Assembly: GCF_000429085.1 (NCBI RefSeq)
Contig: NZ_AUBE01000002.1
Location: forward strand, 226,824 to 290,823
DNA: 64,000 nucleotides
Direction of reading: 5' to 3'
DNA from: Streptomyces flavidovirens DSM 40150
GTDB lineage: Bacteria > Actinomycetota > Actinomycetes > Streptomycetales > Streptomycetaceae
Part shown: positions 50,032 through 58,072 of the stretch, in pieces
How positions within the stretch are numbered: the stretch's first letter is position 1
Layout: every line of letters starts with the position of its first letter
Notes under the pieces: generated by a model
What the model was told of the DNA's origin: nothing
Database searches by the model: none
The model's input: the letters and a program-made list of their open reading frames with translations, nothing else
Position numbers and translations under genes: made by a program

Positions 50032-50256
50032 TCAGAGGTGGTGCGGCGGCTTCTCGTCCAGGAACCGGGCGAGATCGGCCGCGCTGCCGCCACTGCCGGG
50101 AGGCCGCTCGCCCCACCCTCGGTCCGTGTCGTCCGCTGATTGCTGGTCCAGTGGATCGCCGAAGTCCAGCGCCGGCTTCGGCCGCGGCTTACGCTCGGCC
50201 TTCTGCTCGGTCGTCTGCTCCGGATCGCGCGGTCCGTGGGCGGGGGCGGTGCTCAT
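50032..50256 (-). CDS. small conserved acidic protein of unknown function
   Basis: A 74-residue hydrophilic protein (MSTAPAHGPRDPEQTTEQ start; FGDPLDQQ and ADLARFLDEKPPHHL near the end). No domain recognised. The ATG at 50254-50256 has TACCCT 6 nt upstream, so the mRNA is probably leaderless. Convergent with mscL and divergent from the P1 peptidase gene. Confidence 0.7.
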   Translation of the reverse strand: MSTAPAHGPRDPEQTTEQKAERKPRPKPALDFGDPLDQQSADDTDRGWGERPPGSGGSAADLARFLDEKPPHHL

Positions 50257-50262
50257 GTCTCC

Positions 50263-50268
50263 AGGGTA
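50263..50268 (-). promoter_or_regulatory. -10 element of the small acidic protein gene, leaderless candidate
   Basis: TACCCT on the minus strand, 6 nt (GGAGAC) before the ATG. Confidence 0.55.
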
Positions 50269-50385
50269 CGGCGGACGGCCGGTCCGGATACCTCGGCAGC
50301 CTCCGCCACCTCGCACCCCAGGAGGGCTCTGGCGTAACCCCGGCTCGCACCTCCGGAAGGACTCTCGCGTGATACGCAGGACTTC

Positions 50386-51471
50386 ATGGGACAGCAGACG
50401 AGGGCTGACGCCCTGACCGATGTGGCCGGACTGCGGGTCGGGCACGCGCGTGTGCCGGGTGAGCGGGCACTCAGCGGCACCACTGTCGTGCTGGCGCCGG
50501 TGGGCGGGGCGGTGGCCGCCGTGGATGTACGGGGCGGTGGCCCGGGCACCCGCGAGACCGACGCTCTCGACCCCCGCAACCTGGTGCAGCGCGTCGACGC
50601 CGTCGTCCTGACCGGTGGCAGCGCCTACGGTCTCGACGCCGCGTCCGGGGTGATGGCCTGGCTGGAGGAGCACGGCCGGGGCTTCCGGGTCGGGCCCGAC
50701 CCGGCGCAGGTGGTGCCGGTCGTCCCGGCCGCGTGCCTGTTCGACCTGGGGCGCGGCGGCGACTGGCGGGCCAGGCCGGACGCCGCGACCGGCCGGGCCG
50801 CCGTCGAGGATGCCGCCCGTACCGGCATCGGGGCGCCCGTGGCTCAAGGCGGGCTGGGCGCGGGGACGGGTGCGGTCGCCGGTGCGATGAAGGGCGGGGT
50901 GGGGACTGCCTCCGTGGTGCTCGACTCGGGTATCACGGTGGGGGCGCTCGTCGTCGTCAACGCTGCCGGTTCCGTCGTCGATCCGCTGACCGGTGCCCTC
51001 TACGGGGGTTACTTCCAGGGGCGGAGCGAATATCCGCAGGCGCGGGTGCACGCGGCGGCGCAGCGCAGGCTGGCCGAGGCGCGGGCAGAGACCGAGCGGC
51101 GCACGGCCGGCTCCTCGGGCCGCCCGCTGAACACCACCCTGGCTGTCGTCGCCACCGACGCGGAGCTGACGCGGGCGCAGGCGCAGAAGCTCGCCGGGAC
51201 CGCGCATGACGGGCTCGCGCGTGCCGTGCGTCCCGTGCATCTGCTCACCGACGGCGACACTGTCTTCGCGCTGTCCACCGGCGCGAAGCCGCTGCCGGCT
51301 GTCGACTCGCCGGAGCCCGCGTTCGCCGCGCAGGCGGGGGTCGCCGCCCTCAACGAGGTGCTGGGGGCGGGGGCGGACACGCTGACCCGTGCGGTGGTGA
51401 AAGCCGTGCTCGCGGCGGAGGGAGTCGAGGGGCCCGGTGGCGTTTACCCGGCGTACCGGGACCTCTACTGA
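50386..51471 (+). CDS. P1 family peptidase (DmpA/S58-type aminopeptidase)
   Basis: A 361-residue self-processing aminopeptidase. Family elements: LTDVAGLRVGHARVPG at the N-terminus, VDAVVLTGGSAYGLDAASGV, GGLGAGTGAVAGAMKGGVGT, and the cleavage/nucleophile region RPLNTTLAVVATDAELT, where the Thr following Asn-Thr is the expected nucleophile. ATG at 50386 with AGGA upstream. Substrates are N-terminal residues of small or beta-peptides. Confidence 0.93.
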   Translation: MGQQTRADALTDVAGLRVGHARVPGERALSGTTVVLAPVGGAVAAVDVRGGGPGTRETDALDPRNLVQRVDAVVLTGGSAYGLDAASGVMAWLEEHGRGFRVGPDPAQVVPVVPAACLFDLGRGGDWRARPDAATGRAAVEDAARTGIGAPVAQGGLGAGTGAVAGAMKGGVGTASVVLDSGITVGALVVVNAAGSVVDPLTGALYGGYFQGRSEYPQARVHAAAQRRLAEARAETERRTAGSSGRPLNTTLAVVATDAELTRAQAQKLAGTAHDGLARAVRPVHLLTDGDTVFALSTGAKPLPAVDSPEPAFAAQAGVAALNEVLGAGADTLTRAVVKAVLAAEGVEGPGGVYPAYRDLY

Positions 51472-51615
51472 CGTACCGCCGTGGTGAGTTGGCCGGGGGG
51501 TGCTGGAACCTTGCCCGGTCCCTCTTCGTTTTGCTCAACCCCGGCGACGTTGTCAGACCCAGGGGCTACGTTGAGCACTCGGCAAGTAACAAGCGGCGAC
51601 GGCCTGGAGAAACCC

Positions 51616-52395
51616 TTGAGCGATCCGTACGAGACAACCGAGGAGCACCTCGAGCGACTCCTGGGGCGCGCACTCAACTCGTTCGACCTGCCCGACGCGA
51701 CGGTGGAGCGGCTCGAATCGGCGCTGGCACACAGCACTTCTCTGCATTCCTCGCACCACAGTGCGGGGCTGCACCGCGAGACGTTCAAGCACGCTTTCCT
51801 GCTGTCCGACGGCAGCTCGCTCACGCTGTGGGAGCTGGCGCACAACGCGGGACGCGACGGCGCCACGCAGCACGAGCTGTACACGGAGGCGGCCGATGTC
51901 CGGCTGGCCGCGTCCAGACTGCCGCGCCAGGGCGCCGCCGACGCGTTCGGTGTGTCCGGTGCAGATGCGGACGGGCGGGATCCGCAGGGCGAGGACGCGG
52001 GGCTCGACACCGACCTGGAGATCCTCGCCGCGCTCATGGCCACGCGGCCGTCCCCCGCGCCGCGCATCTTCATCCCGGACAACTCCGCCGACCACGCACG
52101 CCGGGTGCTCCGCCGCGCCGAGAACGCCGACCGGCCGGGGCCGGATGCGGCGCTGCGCCTGGGCACCGCTGTCGCCCACCAGATCACCCAGGCCTTCGGG
52201 CGCCAGTGCAGCGTGGAGGGCCGGGACGCCGGCTTCACGCTGTACGAGCACGCGTTCCTGCTGCGCGACAGCAGCGAGGTCAGCCTCTGGGAGGTCGAGC
52301 ACACGGCGACGCCGGACGGCCGTCACATGTGCGAGGTGTACGAGACGGAGCGCGCCGCGCGCGAAGCGATGGAGCTTCGCGCGCAGGTGCGGTGA
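51616..52395 (+). CDS. DUF6227 family protein
   Basis: A 259-residue protein (initiator TTG at 51616, GGAG 7 nt upstream). It contains two related halves with ETFKHAFLLSDGSSLTLWEL and YEHAFLLRDSSEVSLWEV, suggesting an internal duplication. It matches the conserved Streptomyces protein type I recall as DUF6227; function unknown. Longer reading frames upstream start in non-conserved DNA. Confidence 0.85.
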   Translation: MSDPYETTEEHLERLLGRALNSFDLPDATVERLESALAHSTSLHSSHHSAGLHRETFKHAFLLSDGSSLTLWELAHNAGRDGATQHELYTEAADVRLAASRLPRQGAADAFGVSGADADGRDPQGEDAGLDTDLEILAALMATRPSPAPRIFIPDNSADHARRVLRRAENADRPGPDAALRLGTAVAHQITQAFGRQCSVEGRDAGFTLYEHAFLLRDSSEVSLWEVEHTATPDGRHMCEVYETERAAREAMELRAQVR

Positions 52396-52431
52396 GCGGG
52401 GGTGGCGCCGACCGGGCGGCGTTGTCGTGCG

Positions 52432-52473
52432 GTACGGGTCAGGCTGTGCGGGTCAGGCGGTGCGGGTCAGGCG
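52432..52473. repeat. 14-bp triple direct repeat over the fruA stop codon
   Basis: GTGCGGGTCAGGCG units at 52446 and 52460 and a variant at 52432; the last overlaps the fruA TGA (52467-52469). Confidence 0.88.
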
Positions 52474-54578
52474 GCTACCGCCACCTTGGGCTGCGTGGCC
52501 GCTGTCGCGTCGGTCGGCTGCGGTGTTTTGCGCAGGCCCTTGAGGAGTACGACGAGGGCTGTGCTGACCGCCGTACCGGCCAGGATGGCGATCAGGTAGA
52601 GCAGCGGGTTGCCGATCAGCGGCACCACGAAGATGCCGCCGTGCGGGGCGCGCAGCGTGCACTCGAAGGTCATCGACAGCGCGCCCGTGACCGCGCCGCC
52701 CGCCATCGCCGCCGGGATCACGCGCAGCGGGTCGGCCGCGGCGAACGGGATCGCGCCCTCGGTGATGAACGAAGCGCCCAGTACCCAGGCCGCCTTGCCG
52801 TTCTCGCGCTCCGCCTTGGTGAAGAGCTTGCCGCGCACGACGGTGGCCAGCGCCATCGCCAGCGGCGGGACCATGCCCGCGGCCATGACGGCTGCCATGA
52901 CCTTGAGGCTGCCCTCGTTGGGGTTGGCGAGGCCGCCGACCGCGAAGGCGTACGCCACCTTGTTGAGCGGCCCGCCGAGGTCGAAGCACATCATCAGGCC
53001 GAGGATGACGCCGAGGATGATCGCGTTGGCGCCGGAGAGGCTGGACAGCCAGTCGGTGAGCGCGCTCTGGAGCTTCGCGATCGGCTCGCCGACCACCAGG
53101 AACATCAGGAAGCCGACGACGATGGACGAGATCAGAGGGATCGCCACTACCGGCATGATGCCGCGGAGAGGGGCGGGCACCTTGAGTCTCTGGATCGCCA
53201 TCACCACCGCGCCCGCGATGAGACCGGCGACCAGGCCGCCGAGGAAGCCGGCGTTGATGGTCACGGCGATCGCGCCGCCCACGAAGCCGGGGACCAGTCC
53301 TGGCCTGTCCGCCATTCCGTACGCGATGTAACCGGCAAGCACCGGGACCAGGAAGCCGAAGGCCAGTCCGCCGATCTGGAACATCAGGGCGGCCCAGCTT
53401 GTGGTGTCTGTCCAGGCGAAGTGCTCAATGACGGAGGGCGCCTTGTTGATCTCGTAGCCGCCGATGGCGAAGCCGAGGGCTATGAGCAGGCCGCCTGCTG
53501 CTACGAACGGGACCATGTAGCTGACGCCGGACATGAGCCACTTGCGGAGCTTGGTTCCGTACCCTTCGCCCGGTTCTCCGGTCTCGTCGACCGGGGAGCC
53601 CTTCGCTGCCGAAGTGACCTCGCCGCGCTCCGACTTGGCGCGTACTTCGGCTATGAGCTCGGCCGGGCGGTTGATGGCCGCCTTTACGCCTACGTCGACC
53701 GTCGGCTTGCCCGCGAAGCGGTGCTTGTCGCGTACGGGGACGTCGTGCGCGAAGATCACGCCGTCCGCGGCGGCGATCACGGCGGGGTCAAGGCGGATGA
53801 AGCCGGCGGAGCCCTGGGTCTCGACGGCCAGCTCGACGCCGTCATCGCTTCCGGCCCGTTCGAGTGCCTCCGCGGCCATGTAGGTGTGTGCGATGCCGGT
53901 GGGGCAGGACGTTACGGCGACGATCCTGAACGGTGCGGCGGTGCCCGGGGAAGTGGTGGCTTCGGGGGCGGTGCCCGGGGAGGCCGTGGCTTCTGGGGCG
54001 GGGCCGCGTTGGGGCGTCTCCTCGGGTGCCGAACGTTCGGGCAGCGCGTTGGTTCGTTCGCGGTGGTTGCGTTCGACACCCTGCGGGGAGCGCCCCACCG
54101 CGTCCCCTCCCGGCACCTCGGTCTGCGCGGCGGGGGCGTCCTCGCCGCGGATCAGGGCCGCTGTCGACGCGGGGTCCCCGGCCCCGCGCAGTGCGGCGGT
54201 GAAGTCCTCGTCCATCAGGTGGCGGGCCAGGCTCGACAGGATCGTCAGGTGCGCGTCGTCCGCGCCCGCCGGGGCCGCGATGAGGAAGATCAGGTCCGCC
54301 GGGCCGTCCGGGGCGCCGAAGTCGACGCCCTGTGCGCTGCGCCCGAAGGCGAGCGTCGGCTCGGTGACGTGTTCGCTGCGGCAGTGCGGGATGCCGATAC
54401 CGCCGTCCAGGCCGGTCGGCATCTGCGCCTCGCGCGCCGCGACATCGGCGAGGAAACCGTCGAGGTCGGTCACGCGGCCGAGCGCCACCATGCGCTCGGC
54501 GAGCGAACGCGCCGCCTCTTCCTTCGTGTGGGCGGACAGGTCGAGATCGACCAGGTCCGCGGTGATCATCTGGCTCAT
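52467..54578 (-). CDS. fruA: PTS fructose transporter subunit IIABC
   Basis: A 703-residue fusion. EIIA (1-150) with phospho-His65 in GIPHCRSEHV; a linker of about 60 residues that is the dispersed element (about 154-213); EIIB with phospho-Cys225 in VTSCPTGIAHTYMAAEAL; then the membrane EIIC from about 330 (MSGVSYMVPFVAAGGLLIAL to the last helix LIGNPLLYLIAILAG). It imports fructose as fructose-1-phosphate. Its ATG overlaps the fruK stop as ATGA. The linker insertion is read VPGGDAVGRSPQGVERN, then ERTNALPERSAPEETPQRG, then two PEAT units. Confidence 0.95.
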   Translation of the reverse strand: MSQMITADLVDLDLSAHTKEEAARSLAERMVALGRVTDLDGFLADVAAREAQMPTGLDGGIGIPHCRSEHVTEPTLAFGRSAQGVDFGAPDGPADLIFLIAAPAGADDAHLTILSSLARHLMDEDFTAALRGAGDPASTAALIRGEDAPAAQTEVPGGDAVGRSPQGVERNHRERTNALPERSAPEETPQRGPAPEATASPGTAPEATTSPGTAAPFRIVAVTSCPTGIAHTYMAAEALERAGSDDGVELAVETQGSAGFIRLDPAVIAAADGVIFAHDVPVRDKHRFAGKPTVDVGVKAAINRPAELIAEVRAKSERGEVTSAAKGSPVDETGEPGEGYGTKLRKWLMSGVSYMVPFVAAGGLLIALGFAIGGYEINKAPSVIEHFAWTDTTSWAALMFQIGGLAFGFLVPVLAGYIAYGMADRPGLVPGFVGGAIAVTINAGFLGGLVAGLIAGAVVMAIQRLKVPAPLRGIMPVVAIPLISSIVVGFLMFLVVGEPIAKLQSALTDWLSSLSGANAIILGVILGLMMCFDLGGPLNKVAYAFAVGGLANPNEGSLKVMAAVMAAGMVPPLAMALATVVRGKLFTKAERENGKAAWVLGASFITEGAIPFAAADPLRVIPAAMAGGAVTGALSMTFECTLRAPHGGIFVVPLIGNPLLYLIAILAGTAVSTALVVLLKGLRKTPQPTDATAATQPKVAVAA
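53984..54119 (-). repeat. interspersed element, copy C (in frame in fruA linker)
   Basis: On the minus strand it aligns along its length with copies A and B. Its distal unit is repeated once more with a 30-bp period (about 53950-53983), giving the TAPEAT/PAPEAT pair in the protein. Confidence 0.92.
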
Positions 54579-55561
54579 CGCGGGTTCCTTCGCTCGCAGT
54601 GCGGGGGACGAGGTGTGGGGGCCGGCTCCGTCAGGGCGCGGCTCAGTGGAATGTCCGCGGTCACCGTGACTGCTGACAGGTCCAGATCGGTGGGCGCCGG
54701 CATGACGCTGCCGGGGAGCTGCACGGCAGCCGCGCCGTGCGCGACCGCTGAGGCCAGGGCGTCCGGGCCCTCGCCTCCCGCCGCCAGGAAGCCGGCCAGG
54801 GAAGCGTCGCCCGCCCCTACGTTGCTGCGGATGACGGTGACTTCAGCGGTGGCGTAGTACGTACCTTCGCTGCCGATGAGGAGTTGTCCGTCGGCTCCCA
54901 GGCTGGCGAGCACCGTGCGTGCTCCGGCGTCCCGCAGTTCCTGCGCCGCCTTCAGCGCGTCGCCGACGGTGGTCAGGGGGCGGCCCACGGCCTCGGCGAG
55001 TTCGTCGGCGTTGGGCTTCACTACGTCGGGGCGTTCACGGAGTGCCGCGAGGAGGGATGCGCCCGAGGTGTCCAGGGCGATACGGGCGCCCGCCTGGTGG
55101 GCGCGGGCCACCAGTTCGGCGTACCACGCGGGGGTGAGGCCGGGCGGGAGGCTGCCGCAGCAGGCGATCCAGCGGGCGTCGGCCGACTGGTCCTGTGCCG
55201 TGGTGAGGAGCGACTCGGATTCGGCGGCGGAGAGTTCGGGGCCCGGCGCGTTGATCTTGGTGAGGGTGCCGTCCGGCTCGACGATGGAGATGTTGGAGCG
55301 GGTGTGGCCGGCTACGGGCACCGGAGCGACATCGATGCCGTCAGCGTTGAGGAGCTCGGCCACCAGTGCTCCCGGCGCCCCTCCCAGCGGCATGACGGCG
55401 ATGGTGCGGTGGCCGGCCGCCGCTACCGCGCGCGAGACGTTGACGCCCTTGCCGCCGGGGTCCATCCGGTCGGCGGTGGCGCGCAGCACTTCGCCGCGTT
55501 CCAGGGCCGGGACTTCGTACGTCCGGTCCAGGCTGGGGTTGGGGGTGATGGTGAGGATCAT
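54575..55561 (-). CDS. fruK: 1-phosphofructokinase
   Basis: A 328-residue PfkB sugar kinase: ITPNPSLDRTYEV, DPGGKGVNVSRAVAAAG and the anion-hole/catalytic base motif NVGAGDASLAGFLAAGG. It phosphorylates fructose-1-phosphate to the 1,6-bisphosphate. The ATG at 55559-55561 has AGGA upstream and starts 8 nt after the fruR stop. Confidence 0.95.
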   Translation of the reverse strand: MILTITPNPSLDRTYEVPALERGEVLRATADRMDPGGKGVNVSRAVAAAGHRTIAVMPLGGAPGALVAELLNADGIDVAPVPVAGHTRSNISIVEPDGTLTKINAPGPELSAAESESLLTTAQDQSADARWIACCGSLPPGLTPAWYAELVARAHQAGARIALDTSGASLLAALRERPDVVKPNADELAEAVGRPLTTVGDALKAAQELRDAGARTVLASLGADGQLLIGSEGTYYATAEVTVIRSNVGAGDASLAGFLAAGGEGPDALASAVAHGAAAVQLPGSVMPAPTDLDLSAVTVTADIPLSRALTEPAPTPRPPHCERRNPR

Positions 55562-55568
55562 GTCGTTC

Positions 55569-56330
55569 CTAAACACACTGCACTTCGGTGCCGGCTGCCT
55601 TGATGGCGGCGGCGTCTTCGGGGCTCAGACCGGTGTCGGTGATGAGCAGGTCTACGTCGGTGAGGTCACCGAAGCGGGCGAAATGCTCCTGCCCGTGCTT
55701 GGCGGAGTCGGCCAGCAGCACCACCCGGCGGGCGGCCGCGACGAGCGCGCGCTTCACGGCCGCCTCGGCGAGATCGGGGGTGGTGAGGCCGCTGTCGGGC
55801 GAGAAGCCGTTGGTGGCGAGGAACACGACGTCGGCGCGGATCTCGGAGTACGCGCGCAGTGCCCATGCGTCCACGGCGGCGCGCGTGCGGTGGCGGACCC
55901 TGCCCCCGACCAGGTGCAGGTCGATGCCGGGGTGGTCGGCGAGGCGGGCGGCGACGGGCAGCGCGTGGGTGACGACGGTGAGTCCGCACTCCAGCGGTAC
56001 GTCGGCTGCCAGGCGGGCGACCGTCGAGCCGGCGTCGAGGATGACGCTGCCGGCGTCCGGCAGCTCGGCGAGGGCGGCCCGTGCGATGCGGTCCTTCTCG
56101 TCGGCGGCGGTCGACTCGCGCTCGGCCAGGTCCGGCTCGAAGTCCAGGCGGCCGGCGGGGATCGCTCCGCCGTGTACGCGGCGGAGGAGGCCCGCGCGGT
56201 CCAGGGCCTTGAGGTCGCGGCGGACGGTCTCGGCGGTGACCCGGAAGGTGTCGGCCAGGGAGAGCACGTCCACTCGTCCGCTCTCGCGTGCCAGGCGGAG
56301 GATCTCTTGCTGGCGCTCCGGTGCGTACAT
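55569..56330 (-). CDS. fruR: DeoR-family regulator of the fructose operon
   Basis: A 253-residue repressor. N-terminal HTH: QQEILRLARESGRVDVLSLA and VTAETVRRDLKALDRAGLLR with the family tail VHGGAI. The C-terminal sugar-phosphate sensor has ILDAGSTVARLA and DVVFLATNGFS. First gene of fruR-fruK-fruA; TTCGGGC motifs in the upstream region are candidate operators. Confidence 0.94.
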   Translation of the reverse strand: MYAPERQQEILRLARESGRVDVLSLADTFRVTAETVRRDLKALDRAGLLRRVHGGAIPAGRLDFEPDLAERESTAADEKDRIARAALAELPDAGSVILDAGSTVARLAADVPLECGLTVVTHALPVAARLADHPGIDLHLVGGRVRHRTRAAVDAWALRAYSEIRADVVFLATNGFSPDSGLTTPDLAEAAVKRALVAAARRVVLLADSAKHGQEHFARFGDLTDVDLLITDTGLSPEDAAAIKAAGTEVQCV

Positions 56331-56351
56331 GTGGGATTACATCCGTTCGCT

Positions 56352-56437
56352 GCCCGAACCTGTGGTTTCACTGGGAGACTACGACCAGTTTTCGGCCATG
56401 TAAACAGATTCGGGCAAGCAATCGGACATGTTCGGGC
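56352..56437. promoter_or_regulatory. candidate FruR operator cluster
   Basis: GCCCGAAC at 56352-56359 and TTCGGGC at 56409-56415 and 56431-56437. The last two are 22 bp apart, about two helical turns. All lie in the fruR promoter region. Confidence 0.5.
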
Positions 56438-56445
56438 TCAAACGC

Positions 56446-56482
56446 CGACGGCGCCCGTGTCGGTGAGACACGGGCGCCGTCG
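56446..56482 (-). terminator. 16-bp perfect stem hairpin downstream of MFS gene
   Basis: 56446-56461 pairs perfectly with 56467-56482 around GGTGA; 31 bp after the MFS stop codon and before the fru promoter. Confidence 0.85.
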
Positions 56483-56513
56483 GGCGGCGTACACGGCTTA
56501 CACGGCGTACACG

Positions 56514-58010
56514 TCAGGGTGTGAGCACCGGCTCCTTGGCCGGTGAGGTGTCCAGGTCGGCGACGGCGTCGCCCTCGGCCCCCACCCGCGGCCTGGCCGG
56601 CAGCGCAAACATCAGGCAGAAGATGGCTACCAGCACCGCCACCGTCCACCACAGCGCGTTCTGGAACGCGTCGACGAAGGCCATGCCCACCGCGGTCAGC
56701 GCCAGGCCGTCGTCGATGACGCCCAAGAAGACCACCGACACCAGGCCCAGGCCCAGCGCGTTGCCCATCTGCCCCATCGTGTTGATCAGGCCGGACGCCG
56801 AACCCGCGTGCTCGCGCGGCACTTCGGACAGCACCGCGTCCGTCAGCGGCGCCACGATCAGGCCCATGCCCAGCCCCATCACCACGAGTGGCAGCGCCAT
56901 CTGCCAGGAGTGGATGGCCATGCCGTACCGGTCGGCCTCCCAGATGTAGAGCAGCAGTCCGGCCGCCAGCGTCAGCGCGCCCGCTTGCAGGACCTTCCGG
57001 CCGAAGCGCGGGACGAGTTTCTGTACGGAGATGCCTGCCGCCAGCGACACCGCGATGGAGAACGGGATGCCCGTCGTGCCGGCGTGCAGCGCGCTCCAGC
57101 CCAGACCGACCTGCATGTAGAGCGTCCAGACCAGGAAGAAGATGCCGAGCGCCACACCGAAGGTGAGCTGCACCGCGATGCCCGCCGCGAAGCTCTTCAC
57201 CTTGAAGAGGGAGAGCTCGACGAGGGGCGAGCCGTCCTTGCGGGTCTTGTAGCGCTCGTACGCGATGAAGACCGCGAAGACCGCCAGGCTGCCGATCATG
57301 GAGAGGTGGCCCCACAGCGGCCAGTCCAGCTCCTCGCCGCGGATGAGCGGGTAGATCAGCATGAGCAGGCCGAGCGTCGCGAGTGCTACGCCGACGAGGT
57401 CGAGGCGCAGCGCCTTGGGGGCCTTGGACTCGCTGATGAAGCGGATGCCCAGGATCAGGCCCGCGATACCGACGGGCAGATTGATCAGGAAGATCGGCCG
57501 CCATTCCAGGCCGAACAGGTTCCACTCGGTGAGCAGCGCGCCCAGCATCGGGCCCGACACGGCGCCGAGGCCGACGATCGCGCCGAAGAGGCCGAAGACC
57601 TTGCCGCGCTCGTGCGCGGGGAAGGTGGCGTGGACGATCGACAGGACCTGCGGCACCATCAGGGCCGCCATGGCGCCCTGGAGGATGCGGGAGGCGACGA
57701 GGATGTCCGCGCTGCCGGCGAATCCGCAGAGCGCGGAGGCGAGCGTGAAGCCGCCTATGCCGATCAGGAAGAGTCGCTTGCGGCCGTAGATGTCACCGAG
57801 CCTGCCGCCCGTGATCAGCCCGGCGGCGAAGGCCAGGGCGTATCCCGCGGTGATCCACTGGATCGCGCCGAAGGTGGCGCCCAGGTCCTGCCGGATGCTG
57901 GGGATCGCTATGTTGACGATCGTCACGTCGACGAGGTCCATGAAGGCGGCGGTCATCACGATGGCGAGCGCGAACCAGCGGCGGCGATCGGGCGGGGCTG
58001 TTGAAGTCAT
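56514..58010 (-). CDS. MFS transporter, DHA2 (14-helix) drug/proton antiporter type
   Basis: A 498-residue exporter. Helix 1 ends in DLVDVTIVNIAIPSI (motif D1-like), motif A in GGRLGDIYGRKRLFLIG, motif C-like GAIVGLGAVSGPMLGALL; 14 helices. Probable multidrug efflux. The ATG at 58008-58010 has TAGTCT 7 nt upstream (leaderless candidate). Divergent from a WYL regulator, which is the likely controller. Confidence 0.92.
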   Translation of the reverse strand: MTSTAPPDRRRWFALAIVMTAAFMDLVDVTIVNIAIPSIRQDLGATFGAIQWITAGYALAFAAGLITGGRLGDIYGRKRLFLIGIGGFTLASALCGFAGSADILVASRILQGAMAALMVPQVLSIVHATFPAHERGKVFGLFGAIVGLGAVSGPMLGALLTEWNLFGLEWRPIFLINLPVGIAGLILGIRFISESKAPKALRLDLVGVALATLGLLMLIYPLIRGEELDWPLWGHLSMIGSLAVFAVFIAYERYKTRKDGSPLVELSLFKVKSFAAGIAVQLTFGVALGIFFLVWTLYMQVGLGWSALHAGTTGIPFSIAVSLAAGISVQKLVPRFGRKVLQAGALTLAAGLLLYIWEADRYGMAIHSWQMALPLVVMGLGMGLIVAPLTDAVLSEVPREHAGSASGLINTMGQMGNALGLGLVSVVFLGVIDDGLALTAVGMAFVDAFQNALWWTVAVLVAIFCLMFALPARPRVGAEGDAVADLDTSPAKEPVLTP

Positions 58011-58017
58011 ACGAGCG

Positions 58018-58023
58018 AGACTA
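58018..58023 (-). promoter_or_regulatory. -10 element of the MFS gene, leaderless candidate
   Basis: TAGTCT on the minus strand, 7 nt (CGCTCGT) before the ATG. Confidence 0.6.
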
Positions 58024-58072
58024 GGGCTCATGTAGGACGGATCGTGTCCCACTTGCGCGCCATCCTTGAAAC

